The notes beneath the pieces are model-generated. The model saw only the letters and a program-made list of their open reading frames with translations, was not told where the DNA came from and did not search any database. From JBCBKZ01 sp039026975 (GTDB lineage Bacteria > Bacteroidota > Bacteroidia > J057): a stretch of 13,061 nucleotides of DNA. The position numbers were made by a program, and so were the translations under genes. The DNA lies in NCBI GenBank assembly GCA_039026975.1, contig JBCCLI010000164.1, positions 1-13,061 on the forward strand, read 5' to 3'. This document shows positions 1-8,619 of this stretch, piece after piece (within the stretch, counting starts at the first letter, position 1; every line of letters starts with the position of its first letter).

Positions 1-3
1 AAG

Positions 4-330
4 ATGATTAAGAATAAAGGAGGGGTCATTTTCCTGATAGGGTTCATAGGCATAAGCCTTTTATGGACTCATACCTATCGTACTGCCAGTCCACCAGCGC
101 GTCTGGAAGTAGTACCCATGGAGGTAGCAGGAGGTTGGGGGTATTCCATCATGCTAGACGGAAAGGCCATCATCATCCAGGACGTAATCCCGGCTATATC
201 AGGTAGACATGCCTTCACCCGGGAAAAAGATGCACTAGCCGTAGGCAACTGGGTTTGCACCCAAATAGCAGGAGGTAAGTCGCCCTCCGTGAGTCCAGAA
301 ATAGTAACCCATCTGTTAGAAAATCCCTGA
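4..330 (+). CDS. DUF4907 family small membrane-anchored protein
   Basis: A 108-residue protein with an N-terminal hydrophobic segment (about residues 7-24) after a short basic start, so it is either a signal anchor or an uncleaved signal peptide. The rest is a small soluble domain with the family hallmarks I associate with DUF4907: GGWGY (about residues 43-47), a DGK turn, a central IPAISG motif, a conserved basic/acidic helix (residues about 71-86) and a C-terminal region like SVSPEIVTHL. Function is unknown. The ATG lies only three bases from the window edge, so a longer upstream start cannot be ruled out, although the hydrophobic N terminus looks complete. It ends 3 bp before the DUF4270 gene and is surely co-transcribed with it. 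My recollection is that DUF4907 and DUF4270 genes often sit together in Bacteroidota, sometimes with a kelch-repeat gene; that gene would lie upstream, outside this window. Confidence 0.8.
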   Translation: MIKNKGGVIFLIGFIGISLLWTHTYRTASPPARLEVVPMEVAGGWGYSIMLDGKAIIIQDVIPAISGRHAFTREKDALAVGNWVCTQIAGGKSPSVSPEIVTHLLENP

Positions 331-333
331 TTC

Positions 334-1707
334 ATGAAACGTATTCATACCATTTCACCCTGGCTATTCCTCCTGGCTGTTGGTAGTTGGGCCTGTCAGG
401 AAGAAGAACCTTCCTGGGACCTGGGAACTGATTTTGTTACGGGAAGTGCCAGGGTTATCCTGATAGATAGCCTCCCACTAACCGCCTCCACTGTCTTTCT
501 GGATTCAGTGGTTACCTCTGGGACAGGGCAATTACTAGTGGGAAGTTTCTCGGACGAGCTATTAGGCGCCGTCAGCAGCCAATCGTATTTCACCGTAGGA
601 TATGACCTAAACCTGGATCCAGACCCTACTTATGTGATTGACTCCATGGTACTCCTCCTTCAGTATTCAGGCTATTTTGAAGGGGATACCAGTGTGGCTC
701 AAACTTTTTCTCTCCATAGAGTACAGGAGGATATAGAGCCGGACCAAGAAGATGATTTCGGGCAGCTATACAATGTATCTTCCTTTGACATAGACCCCGT
801 CCCACTTACTGAGAAAGTTATTCGCCCCTTCCCTACCCTGGATCAGGAAATGAGAATCCCCCTTCCTATTACTTTAGCAGAGGAATGGTTCCAAATCCTT
901 CTCAGTGAAAACGAGGAAGTAGAGTCCACCCAGGATTTCCTGGATGTCTACCCTGGTTTCCTGTTAAGTAGCACTGAGACAGGAGAAGGAAGTCTGATAG
1001 GTTTCAGCGCAGAGGAGTTCTTGGGAGATACTGAGACCACAAGTGGAGATAATACTTCTTCCCCTGTTATCAGATTGTATTACAGGGAAATTAGCAGCAC
1101 CTCCATTGAAAGAACATATGATTTCAGGCTAACGAATGCCAACAGGCAATTCAATCACATTCAGGTAGACCGCACTGGTAGTTACCTACCTGCCGGTACC
1201 CAACAGGAAGAGGATATTTCTTCCTCTCTTACGGAAAGGCAGGTCTTTTTACAGGCGGGAATAGGGCTGCTGCCCAAAATCCAGATCCCTAACCTGGAAT
1301 CCATCTTGGAAATAGGAGAAGGGGTGGTGCTTAATGCAGATTTAGTTATTGAACCTGTCAAAGGGACATACAGTAATCGAGATCCCCTTCCTACTAACTT
1401 AGTGCTTTACCAGACTGATAGGAACAACCGAATAGGTGCCCTTCTTCCTGACCCGTTTACAGGATCTAGCGTCTTGTCTCAATTATCTGTTGATTATCTG
1501 TATCAGGAAGAAAGTGAGTACCGATTTCCTATTACGGACTACATCATTGACATCCTTTCTACAGATGAGTTTCAGGATAATTCTCTCCTCATAGGATTCA
1601 GCAGTAGTGTGTTTAACAGCTCAGTCAATTCTGTAGTCCTGGGAGGTCCCAAGAACAAAGCCCACCAAATGAAGCTTGAAATTTATTACTCAGTAAATGA
1701 TGACTAG
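334..1707 (+). CDS. DUF4270 family lipoprotein
   Basis: A 457-residue exported protein. Residues 1-20 form a signal sequence ending in GSWA before Cys21, which I read as the lipidated cysteine of a relaxed lipobox. Cys21 is followed by Q-E-E-E, an acidic stretch resembling the lipoprotein export signals described in Bacteroidota, so surface exposure is plausible. The DUF4270 signature is clear: LGTDFV near residue 31, an LIDSLPLTASTVFLDSVVTS strand region, then LLVGSFSDELLG. The body alternates hydrophobic and polar residues, as in beta-sandwich proteins, and ends with a strand motif (KLEIYYSV). Length is usual for the family; function is unknown. It sits 3 bp after the DUF4907 gene, and its last 11 bp overlap the start of the next gene, so translation is probably coupled. 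Known: DUF4270 occurs as Bacteroidota lipoproteins. Inferred: a surface accessory protein for the barrel and receptor encoded downstream. Confidence 0.87.
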   Translation: MKRIHTISPWLFLLAVGSWACQEEEPSWDLGTDFVTGSARVILIDSLPLTASTVFLDSVVTSGTGQLLVGSFSDELLGAVSSQSYFTVGYDLNLDPDPTYVIDSMVLLLQYSGYFEGDTSVAQTFSLHRVQEDIEPDQEDDFGQLYNVSSFDIDPVPLTEKVIRPFPTLDQEMRIPLPITLAEEWFQILLSENEEVESTQDFLDVYPGFLLSSTETGEGSLIGFSAEEFLGDTETTSGDNTSSPVIRLYYREISSTSIERTYDFRLTNANRQFNHIQVDRTGSYLPAGTQQEEDISSSLTERQVFLQAGIGLLPKIQIPNLESILEIGEGVVLNADLVIEPVKGTYSNRDPLPTNLVLYQTDRNNRIGALLPDPFTGSSVLSQLSVDYLYQEESEYRFPITDYIIDILSTDEFQDNSLLIGFSSSVFNSSVNSVVLGGPKNKAHQMKLEIYYSVNDD

Positions 1708-2956
1708 AGAAACCCTTTGTAGAAGTATTATCTGCGTGTTAGCTATAGCCTTTTTCTCCGTGCTATCAGCCCAGAATAATACCAGTTCTCCTTACTCTAG
1801 CTTGGGAATAGGGGATATAACAGCCATAGGCCTGGGCCCTCTCCAAGGGATGGGAGGGACAGGCATAGCCTTAAGTCCCACCTCTTACTACAATTACACA
1901 AATCCGGCAGGGAATAATGCGTTACCTGAAAAGGCCTCACTTACAGACATAGGGTTGTTCTACCAATACACTTCTGGCGCTGATGCAGAAATCACTCAAA
2001 AGACGCAGGATTTCAACCTGAGTTACTTCTCTCTCGTTTTCTCCCCAAAACCTGATTATACCCTCAGTTTTGGCCTAAAGCCTTACAGTAGCATTGGCTA
2101 TGACATAGACATTCAGAGTGATATTGAAGGCTCCACGGAAGCATACCAATCCCGCTATACCGGGTCAGGAGGTTTAAATCAGGTGTTCTGGAGTAATGCC
2201 TTCCAAATAGATGAAAGGCTTTCACTAGGGGCTACCTTCTCATTTATGTGGGGACAAATTTCTACAGAGGAAACACTATCTCTAGGAACCTCCTCTAGTA
2301 ATTTGGTCAACAGTGAATTCACCTATAATGTCATCAGTTTAAAAGCTGATGTAGGAATTCAATACAAGATTCCACTCAGTGATAAAAACCATCTTAAGCT
2401 GGGAGCCGTGATAGAACAACCTTTCGGGACCAGAGGTACCTACTCAGAATTCATAGTCAGCAGCGGTCAAATAGGTTCTGGGACAGAGCCTGAGTTTGAA
2501 GAAATCCCTGATTTGAGACTCCCACTTTCATGGGGATTGGGTGTAGGGCTCAGCTTGGAAGACAAGTGGAATATAGGAGTAGATATTTACCGCCAAAACT
2601 GGTCAGAGGCCATTTTGTGGGACGGAAGTGAAGACCTGTCTAATAGCCTCAGAATCTCCACAGGAGTAGAATATGCCCCCCAGCCTAAATCTTTTGGGAA
2701 AAAGCGCCCTCCTATTTTACGAGCGGGCCTAAGCTACACAGACTCCTATCTGGAAATCAGACAAGTTCCCATAGAAGAATATGGAATCTCAGCAGGAATA
2801 GGGTTTCCATTTAGGGGAGCAGGAGGTATTACCCTAAGCTATGAATACCAGATTAGAGGCACCCAGCAAGAGGGCCTAATAGAGGAGCAAAGCCATGTCA
2901 TTAGCTTGTCTGCTACCCTCCCGGATCTATGGTTCCGAAAAAGGCAAATAGACTAG
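1697..2956 (+). CDS. Outer-membrane beta-barrel protein, FadL/OMPP1-like
   Basis: A 419-residue outer-membrane protein with a signal peptide probably cut after Ala25 (VLSA|Q). The mature N terminus carries the SSPYSSLGIGD and GMGGTGIA motifs followed by a YTNPAG element, the pattern of the Bacteroidota proteins related to OMPP1/FadL/TodX hydrophobic-compound transporters. The rest shows alternating amphipathic strands with aromatic girdle residues, and late strands such as AGLSYTDSYLEIR, as expected of a barrel of about 14 strands. The substrate is unknown; FadL homology suggests diffusion of a hydrophobic compound, but that is only an inference. Two adjacent ATGs (1697 and 1700) lie inside the end of the DUF4270 gene, an 11-bp overlap that points to translational coupling. 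No terminator is visible in the 41 bp before the next gene, so readthrough into the receptor gene is likely. Confidence 0.75.
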   Translation: MMTRETLCRSIICVLAIAFFSVLSAQNNTSSPYSSLGIGDITAIGLGPLQGMGGTGIALSPTSYYNYTNPAGNNALPEKASLTDIGLFYQYTSGADAEITQKTQDFNLSYFSLVFSPKPDYTLSFGLKPYSSIGYDIDIQSDIEGSTEAYQSRYTGSGGLNQVFWSNAFQIDERLSLGATFSFMWGQISTEETLSLGTSSSNLVNSEFTYNVISLKADVGIQYKIPLSDKNHLKLGAVIEQPFGTRGTYSEFIVSSGQIGSGTEPEFEEIPDLRLPLSWGLGVGLSLEDKWNIGVDIYRQNWSEAILWDGSEDLSNSLRISTGVEYAPQPKSFGKKRPPILRAGLSYTDSYLEIRQVPIEEYGISAGIGFPFRGAGGITLSYEYQIRGTQQEGLIEEQSHVISLSATLPDLWFRKRQID

Positions 2957-2997
2957 ATTTAGCTACGTCCAAACCAAGTAAGTAACAGTAATTTATT

Positions 2998-5316
2998 ATG
3001 ATCAGACACATGTATTTATTTCTCCTTATCAGTATGCCTGCCATGCTGACAGCCCAAAAAGTTACCATCAGTGGGAACATCAGGGATGCTAGTACAGGGG
3101 AAGACCTAATAGGTGCTACTATTTTAGCTGCCCCACTCCAGGGAGTGGGCACCTTCTCTAATGAATACGGATTTTTTTCCCTGACACTGCCCCCTTCTTC
3201 CTACTCCATACAGGTGAGGTATGCAGGCTATCGGCTGTATGAGCAGGAAGTAGACTTACAAATAAGTCAACGGCTTACCATAGAACTAGCCCCACTGGAG
3301 AGTACCCTGGAAGTAGTGGAAATAGTAGCTGAAAAGGAAAATAGCAATGTGAGTGATACCCAAATGGGCCTCACCAAATTTAATCCCAAAGAGATAGAGA
3401 CCGTTCCCGTCTTATTTGGTGAAAAAGACATCATTAAGGTTATCCAACTCAGCCCAGGCGTAAAGACCGCAGGAGAAGGAAATACAGGTTTCTTTGTAAG
3501 AGGCGGAGGCCTGGACCAAAATCTCATTCTCCTGGATGAAGCAGTGGTATATAACCCCTCTCATCTGCTAGGCTTCTTCTCTGTGTTTAATTCTGATGCC
3601 ATCAAAGATGTTTCTCTTTTTAAGGGAGGGATGCCAGCAGAGTATGGAGGAAGAGCCTCTTCCGTCCTTGATATCCGGATGAAAGAGGGAAATAAGAAGG
3701 AATATGACTTGTCAGGAGGGATAGGACTGATCTCTTCCAGACTTACCTTTGAAGGCCCTATCCAAAAGGATAAAAGCTCCTTCATCATTTCTGGAAGAAG
3801 AACCTACCTGGATCTGTTCTTGGGACTTTCCTCAGATGAAGCTATCCAAAACTCCAACCTATTCTTCTATGACCTGAATACCAAGGCCAACCTCCAATTA
3901 GGAGAGAAAGACAGGCTATTTATTTCGGGCTACTTTGGGCAGGATAACTTTGGGTTTGGAGATGAGTTTGGGTTTAACTGGGGGAACGCTACCGGTACCC
4001 TTAGGTGGAATCACTTATTCTCTGATAGGTTATTCTCCAACACTTCCCTCATTTTTAGCAGGTATACGTACGAGTTTAATTTTGGTACTGGGGATGAAGC
4101 TTTTGGCTTAGAATCAGTTATCCAAGACTTTAGCCTGAAACAGGATTTCTCCCTATTTGCGAATGCCAAGCAGAAGCTCAAGTTTGGATTTCAGGCCACC
4201 CGACACCGTTTTGAGCCAGGTAACATCAATGCTGGATCTGAAAGTAGCTTCAATGATGAGGATACAGAACCTAAATACGCAAATGAAGGAGGCCTTTACC
4301 TTCAGCTAGATCAGACTGTAAGTGAAAGATTCAGCTTCAATATAGGGCTTAGGTATTCCATTTTTGATTATGTAGGGCCCGGTACTTCCTACACCTTTAA
4401 CAGCCAAGGAGAGGTACTCTCAGAAGAATCCTTTGAAGATGGAGAAAGCATAGAATTCTACCACGGTCTTGAGCCCAGGCTTTCTATGAAGTACCAGTTA
4501 GATGAGAATAGATCTATCAAAGCCTCCTATAACAGAAACTACCAATATCTTCACCTCCTCACTAACTCTACTACCAGCACGCCTACAGACGTATGGGTCC
4601 CTAGCAGTAATAATGTGAAGCCCCAAATAGCTGACCAGGTTTCCCTGGGATATTTCCAAAACTTCATGGACAATACCTATGAATTCTCCGTGGAAACTTA
4701 CTATAAGAACCTCCAAAACCAAATAGACTACCGGACAGGGGCGGACTTATTCATCAATAATACCATAGAATCCGAGCTGGTATTTGGTTCTGGTTATGCC
4801 TATGGACTGGAGCTTTACCTACGGAAGCGGAAAGGTACCTTCACCGGGTGGGTCAGTTATACCCTTTCCAGAACCCTTAGAGAATTTGATGAAATCAATA
4901 ATGGGGACCCATTTCCCGCCAGACAAGACAGGATTCATGACCTGTCTGTAGTAGCCAATTATAACCTCACTTCCCGCCTGTCTCTCTCCGCCAATTTTAT
5001 TTACTACACAGGAGATGCCGTTACCTATCCTGCAGGAAGGTACACAGTAGATGAACAAATAGTCCCCTACTACACGGAAAGAAATGGAGAAAGAATTCCT
5101 GATTATCACAGGCTAGACCTGGGGGTAACCTTAAGAAATAAGCCCGGCAAAAGAGTGGAAAGTAGTTGGAATTTCTCCCTCTATAATGCCTATGGGAGAG
5201 AGAACGCTTTCTCCATTGAATTTCGGGAAAATGAAGATGATCCCACCCGTACAGAAGCCGTAAAAACAGCCCTCTTTAAATGGGTTCCCTCCGTAACCTA
5301 TAATTTCTCATTCTAA
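2998..5316 (+). CDS. TonB-dependent receptor with carboxypeptidase-like N-terminal domain
   Basis: A 772-residue outer-membrane importer. A signal peptide is probably cut after Ala19 (MLTA|Q). Residues about 21-100 form a carboxypeptidase-regulatory-like beta-sandwich (VTISGNIRDASTGEDLIGAT, then NEYGFFSL). Residues about 125-230 form the plug domain: VLFGEKDIIKVIQLSPGV, FFVRGGG, NLILLDEAVVYN, and AEYGGRASSVLDIRMKEG. The remainder is a 22-stranded barrel ending in the aromatic C terminus TYNFSF. The plug motifs match the subtype that pairs with DUF4249 lipoproteins, not the SusC subtype: no SusD gene is present. Such receptors use TonB-ExbBD energy to import a ligand too large or scarce for porins; the ligand here cannot be read from sequence. 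A second ATG at 3010 would give a shorter but still plausible signal peptide. The DUF4249 gene starts 10 bp after its stop. Confidence 0.93.
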   Translation: MIRHMYLFLLISMPAMLTAQKVTISGNIRDASTGEDLIGATILAAPLQGVGTFSNEYGFFSLTLPPSSYSIQVRYAGYRLYEQEVDLQISQRLTIELAPLESTLEVVEIVAEKENSNVSDTQMGLTKFNPKEIETVPVLFGEKDIIKVIQLSPGVKTAGEGNTGFFVRGGGLDQNLILLDEAVVYNPSHLLGFFSVFNSDAIKDVSLFKGGMPAEYGGRASSVLDIRMKEGNKKEYDLSGGIGLISSRLTFEGPIQKDKSSFIISGRRTYLDLFLGLSSDEAIQNSNLFFYDLNTKANLQLGEKDRLFISGYFGQDNFGFGDEFGFNWGNATGTLRWNHLFSDRLFSNTSLIFSRYTYEFNFGTGDEAFGLESVIQDFSLKQDFSLFANAKQKLKFGFQATRHRFEPGNINAGSESSFNDEDTEPKYANEGGLYLQLDQTVSERFSFNIGLRYSIFDYVGPGTSYTFNSQGEVLSEESFEDGESIEFYHGLEPRLSMKYQLDENRSIKASYNRNYQYLHLLTNSTTSTPTDVWVPSSNNVKPQIADQVSLGYFQNFMDNTYEFSVETYYKNLQNQIDYRTGADLFINNTIESELVFGSGYAYGLELYLRKRKGTFTGWVSYTLSRTLREFDEINNGDPFPARQDRIHDLSVVANYNLTSRLSLSANFIYYTGDAVTYPAGRYTVDEQIVPYYTERNGERIPDYHRLDLGVTLRNKPGKRVESSWNFSLYNAYGRENAFSIEFRENEDDPTRTEAVKTALFKWVPSVTYNFSF

Positions 5317-5326
5317 GTCATTAATC

Positions 5327-6130
5327 ATGAAGCGATTCTTAATATACAGCCTTTGCCTTTTCATCCTGTGCAGTTGTGAAACTGTCATTGATGTAGAACT
5401 AGATTCTACAGAGCCTGCCCTGGTCATTGAAGCTTTACTTCAAGAAGGAACTCATGATTTTGAAGTGAAGGTCTCCCGAACCCAGGATTATTATGATTCA
5501 GAAGTTATTCCCTTTGAAGAGCAAACGGAAGTCACCCTGAGCAATAATAGAGGGGAAAGCTGGGAAATTCCTCAACAGAACTTAGGGCTACATAAAAGAG
5601 AAATTACGGCTGAATCAGGCCTATTGTATACCCTAACAGTTACCGTAGATGGCGTCCTCTATCAAGCTATCTCCTTCTTACCTGCACAAATTCCCATAGA
5701 CTCTCTGACCTATGAGTTTGAAGATGCTAACCCCTTTGTGGATGAAGGCTATCAGGTGTTCATAAACTTTACTGATCCCCTGGGCATAGATAATTATTAT
5801 CGTGTGCTGTATGAGGAAGAGGGTGTTCCACAAAGAGAGGCAGAAGACTTCCAAGTGATAGATGACCAACTCATTGATGGAAATCAAGTGCAGCTACCTC
5901 TGTTTGGAAAGACCTTTTCTCCACAAACCAACATGGCCATAGAACTGCGTTCCTTTGATGAAGCTGCCTACTCCTACTACAATAGCCTGGCTGATATCAT
6001 AGGAGCTAATAACAATGGCGGTGGGAATGCCGCCCCGGGTAATCCCGTATCTAACTGGACAGGAAACATATTGGGGTACTTTATCGCGTACAGTTCTGAT
6101 GCTATATCAGAAACCCTACCTGATCGCTAG
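5327..6130 (+). CDS. DUF4249 family lipoprotein
   Basis: A 267-residue lipoprotein: residues 1-16 form a hydrophobic signal ending in LCS before the lipidated Cys17. The mature start CETVIDVELD and the following PALVIEALL, VKVSRTQDY and C-terminal PGNPVSNWTGNILGYFIAYSS segments are typical of DUF4249, and the family appears complete from end to end. The predicted fold is beta-rich, starting with a macroglobulin-like or fibronectin-like sandwich. DUF4249 genes regularly follow a TonB-dependent receptor of the type found just upstream, and the 10-bp gap indicates one transcript. By analogy with SusD, it is inferred to be a surface accessory or ligand-binding partner, but DUF4249 has no sequence similarity to SusD that I can see. 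Unlike the DUF4270 protein, the residues right after its cysteine (ETVI) do not form an acidic export-type motif. A strong terminator lies 33 bp downstream. Confidence 0.88.
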   Translation: MKRFLIYSLCLFILCSCETVIDVELDSTEPALVIEALLQEGTHDFEVKVSRTQDYYDSEVIPFEEQTEVTLSNNRGESWEIPQQNLGLHKREITAESGLLYTLTVTVDGVLYQAISFLPAQIPIDSLTYEFEDANPFVDEGYQVFINFTDPLGIDNYYRVLYEEEGVPQREAEDFQVIDDQLIDGNQVQLPLFGKTFSPQTNMAIELRSFDEAAYSYYNSLADIIGANNNGGGNAAPGNPVSNWTGNILGYFIAYSSDAISETLPDR

Positions 6131-6163
6131 CTACAAAGAGTAATGTATTCTTCCTTGTTAATG

Positions 6164-6200
6164 ACGTTGACTTGGTTATCAAAACCAATGTCAACGTTTT
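6164..6200 (+). terminator. Rho-independent terminator after the receptor operon
   Basis: ACGTTGAC (6164-6171) pairs perfectly with GTCAACGT (6190-6197). Inside this, TGGTT (6173-6177) pairs with AACCA (6183-6187) around a five-base loop, with a small 1/2-base internal loop between the two stems. The hairpin runs directly into a short T run (TTTT including the stem end) and further pyrimidines. It lies 33 bp after the DUF4249 stop and before queG, as expected for the end of the envelope operon. The T run is short, so the termination efficiency is uncertain. Confidence 0.7.
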
Positions 6201-6246
6201 ACCTTCTACTAACCCCCAATCGGTTTCTTTAGTATCTTGCCATTCT

Positions 6247-7197
6247 ATGGCTAAGCTACTCCCAGACCAGCTATCAGCACGTATTAAAGCACAAGGCAGC
6301 GCGCTAGGCTTTGATATGGTAGGGATTTCCAAAGCCGAGAAATTAGAAGATGAGGCACGCGACCTGGAAAAATGGCTTACCAAAGGTCTCCATGGTAATA
6401 TGGGGTACATGGAGAATTATTTTGATAAACGGGTAGACCCTACGCTATTAGTACCAGGCGCTAAGTCCGTGATTAGTGTCATCCATAATTACTTCCCCCA
6501 GTATGAGCATCAGCAACCCTCTGGAGCCCCTAAAGTGTCTACCTACGCCTGGGGAAAAGATTACCATACCGTTCTGAAGAAAAAACTCTATGAACTCTTT
6601 CAGTTCATACAGGAGGAGTGTGAGACAGAAATACCCGGAAGGGTATTTGTGGATTCAGCTCCCGTCATGGATAAGGCGTGGGCTAAACGCTCAGGCTTAG
6701 GCTGGATAGGGAAACATACTAATCTGATCTCTCCCCAGAAAGGTTCCTGGTTTTTTATAGGAGAAATTATCTTAGATCTGACCCTTAGCTATGATGGGCC
6801 TGTCAAGGATTACTGTGGTAGCTGTACGCGCTGCCTGGATGCCTGTCCCACAGAAGCCCTCCAGCCCTACCAGATAGACGCAAGTAAATGCATTTCCTAT
6901 CTCACCATAGAGCTCAAAGAAGATATGCCAGAAGATTATTCAGATAAGCTACATGGCTGGGCTTATGGGTGTGATATTTGCCAGGAAGTGTGTCCCTGGA
7001 ACCGTTTTTCTAAGCCGCATCAGGAAGAGGCTTTCACCCCCCTTCCTCAGATCAAACAGTTCTCAGCTGAAGAATGGGAGGAAATAGATGAAAAGGCCTT
7101 CAAGAAAATGACCAGGAGAACAGCCATGAGCAGAATTAAATGGAAGAAGATGAAGCACAATCTCTTCATGTGGCGGAGAAATCACCCATCCAAATAA
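6247..7197 (+). CDS. queG: Epoxyqueuosine reductase QueG
   Basis: Cytoplasmic cobalamin- and iron-sulfur-dependent enzyme that reduces epoxyqueuosine to queuosine in the wobble position of GUN-anticodon tRNAs. From the ATG at 6247 it has 316 residues. The motif VDSAPVMDKAWAKRSGLGWI (from about residue 135) is the family signature and includes the aspartate thought to act as proton donor (Asp136). Two ferredoxin-like [4Fe-4S] sites follow: Cys190, 193, 196, 200 (CGSCTRCLDACP) and Cys215, 242, 245, 249 (CDICQEVCPW). It lacks the C-terminal HEAT-repeat extension of longer homologues, as many short QueG proteins do. The frame is open back to a TTG at 6172, but that start would place the coding sequence in the terminator hairpin and add an unconserved 25-residue tail, so I reject it. 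A TATCTTGC element at 6233-6240, close before the ATG, resembles the Bacteroidota -7 promoter box with one T missing; no convincing -33 box is seen. Confidence 0.95.
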   Translation: MAKLLPDQLSARIKAQGSALGFDMVGISKAEKLEDEARDLEKWLTKGLHGNMGYMENYFDKRVDPTLLVPGAKSVISVIHNYFPQYEHQQPSGAPKVSTYAWGKDYHTVLKKKLYELFQFIQEECETEIPGRVFVDSAPVMDKAWAKRSGLGWIGKHTNLISPQKGSWFFIGEIILDLTLSYDGPVKDYCGSCTRCLDACPTEALQPYQIDASKCISYLTIELKEDMPEDYSDKLHGWAYGCDICQEVCPWNRFSKPHQEEAFTPLPQIKQFSAEEWEEIDEKAFKKMTRRTAMSRIKWKKMKHNLFMWRRNHPSK

Positions 7198-7293
7198 TAC
7201 TTACTGTAGGTACTCCTGACACCCCCTCCATCTAGTATAGCGCCTGAATTCTCCTCCTCTTTTCTAAAGAATACATCTCATTACCCCATCTAT

Positions 7294-8619
7294 ATGAAAA
7301 AGAATAGAAGAGAATTTCTGCAGGACACTGCTAAACTGGTAACAGCCACCACCTTTGGAATGTCCTTTCCTACTATTTTATCAGGGAAAGCCTCTCCAAA
7401 TGATGACATACATATAGGCCTCATAGGCTGTAATAACCGCGGATATGATGTCCTGCGTCAACACCTGGATCTGGGAGGGATTAAGTGTCTTGCCTTATGT
7501 GATGTAGATGAAAACATTCTCCGAGAAAAAGGAGCTACCATCCAACAAGACTACAAACAACAACCCAGGACCTATACTGACTTCAGAAAGATGCTGGAGA
7601 ATAAGGAACTGGATGCCGTCATCATAGGCACACCAGATCACTGGCATTGTATACAGATGGTCTATGCTTGTGAGGCAGGGCTGGATGTGTATGTGGAAAA
7701 GCCTATGGCCAATAGTATAGCAGAATGCGACATCATGGTAGCTGCCGCCAAGAGGTATGATAGAATAGTACAGGTAGGCCAACAGCAGAGAAGTGGAAAG
7801 GTATGGAATGAAGTCATGGCCATCATGAAATCAGGCAAGCTGGGTAGCATACGCAAAACCAATATCTGGGCCAATTTCAACTACGGATTGGGGCCTAAAA
7901 GACAAGCTAATACTCCCATTCCAAAAGGTGTGAACTATGATATGTATTTGGGGCCAGCTCCTGAACGCAGCTTTAACGCAGCTCGTTTTCATGGAGACTG
8001 GAGGCACTTCTGGGACTATGGCGGGGGACTCATGACCGACTTTGGTGCCCATTTAATAGATATGGCTTTATGGGTGAAGGATATTACTGCTCCCCCTACC
8101 ACAGTACTTGCCTATGGCAATAAAGTAGATGATCCTAGCCTGGCTAAGGAAACCTATGATCAAATGTCAGTAGTTTTTCCCATGGAAGACTATCTCATCC
8201 AGTGGGAGTCGAACGCAGGGAAGCAGGTAGGCCCTTACGGAAGACTGTACGGCTTGGCCTTCCTGGGTGAAAAAGGAACACTGGTGGTAGATAGGGCTGG
8301 GTATGAGATCCTGCCTGAGTGGGATAATGAGGAAAAGGTCCATAAAATGGAGGGCCACACCTCTGAAAAGTATTTCCAGGGGCATGACCTGCACATACGG
8401 GATTTTGTGAAGAGTATGAGAAATCGTACGCCTCCTGCCTGTCCGCCAGAAATAGGGAGAAACGTGGCCCTCTATTCTCATATGGCTAATATTGCTGCCA
8501 GATCAGGAGCGTACAGATTGGATTGGGATGCCCAAAAAGGAAAATTCTCCAACAGTAAAAAGGCTAATGCCTATATCACGCCTACTTATAGAAAGCCCTG
8601 GTCTTTACCTAAGGTATAA
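7294..8619 (+). CDS. Tat-exported Gfo/Idh/MocA family oxidoreductase
   Basis: A 441-residue NAD(P)-dependent dehydrogenase-type protein. The N terminus NRREFLQ (Arg5-Arg6) followed by a hydrophobic stretch is a twin-arginine signal, so the protein is predicted to be exported already folded with its cofactor. The Rossmann domain follows: IGLIGCNNRG (41-50), an acidic strand end LCDVD (about 68-72), TPDHWH (113-118) and the family hallmark EKP (135-137), whose lysine is usually catalytic. The C-terminal alpha/beta domain contains YGGGLMTDFGAHLIDMALW, with His253 and Asp256 in the usual substrate-site motif. The likely role is oxidation, epimerisation or redox-assisted cleavage of a sugar or polyol. 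Members of the related GH109 glycosidases share this layout, so a glycoside hydrolase remains possible. It has no sugar-utilisation genes beside it, so no substrate can be named. The 96-bp gap after queG shows no clear terminator. Confidence 0.9.
   Translation: MKKNRREFLQDTAKLVTATTFGMSFPTILSGKASPNDDIHIGLIGCNNRGYDVLRQHLDLGGIKCLALCDVDENILREKGATIQQDYKQQPRTYTDFRKMLENKELDAVIIGTPDHWHCIQMVYACEAGLDVYVEKPMANSIAECDIMVAAAKRYDRIVQVGQQQRSGKVWNEVMAIMKSGKLGSIRKTNIWANFNYGLGPKRQANTPIPKGVNYDMYLGPAPERSFNAARFHGDWRHFWDYGGGLMTDFGAHLIDMALWVKDITAPPTTVLAYGNKVDDPSLAKETYDQMSVVFPMEDYLIQWESNAGKQVGPYGRLYGLAFLGEKGTLVVDRAGYEILPEWDNEEKVHKMEGHTSEKYFQGHDLHIRDFVKSMRNRTPPACPPEIGRNVALYSHMANIAARSGAYRLDWDAQKGKFSNSKKANAYITPTYRKPWSLPKV

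Noticed and set aside
4819..5109. 96-codon open frame on the - strand inside the receptor gene
   Set aside because: It is antisense to a clear beta-barrel coding region and has no protein-family character of its own.
6172..6246. TTG-initiated 25-residue N-terminal extension of QueG
   Set aside because: The segment overlaps a strong terminator hairpin and gives an unconserved tail; the ATG at 6247 gives a normal QueG length and N terminus.
7198..7212. Dyad TACTTAC/GTAGGTA right after the queG stop
   Set aside because: The centre leaves only a one-base loop and no T run follows, so neither a terminator nor a good operator is supported.
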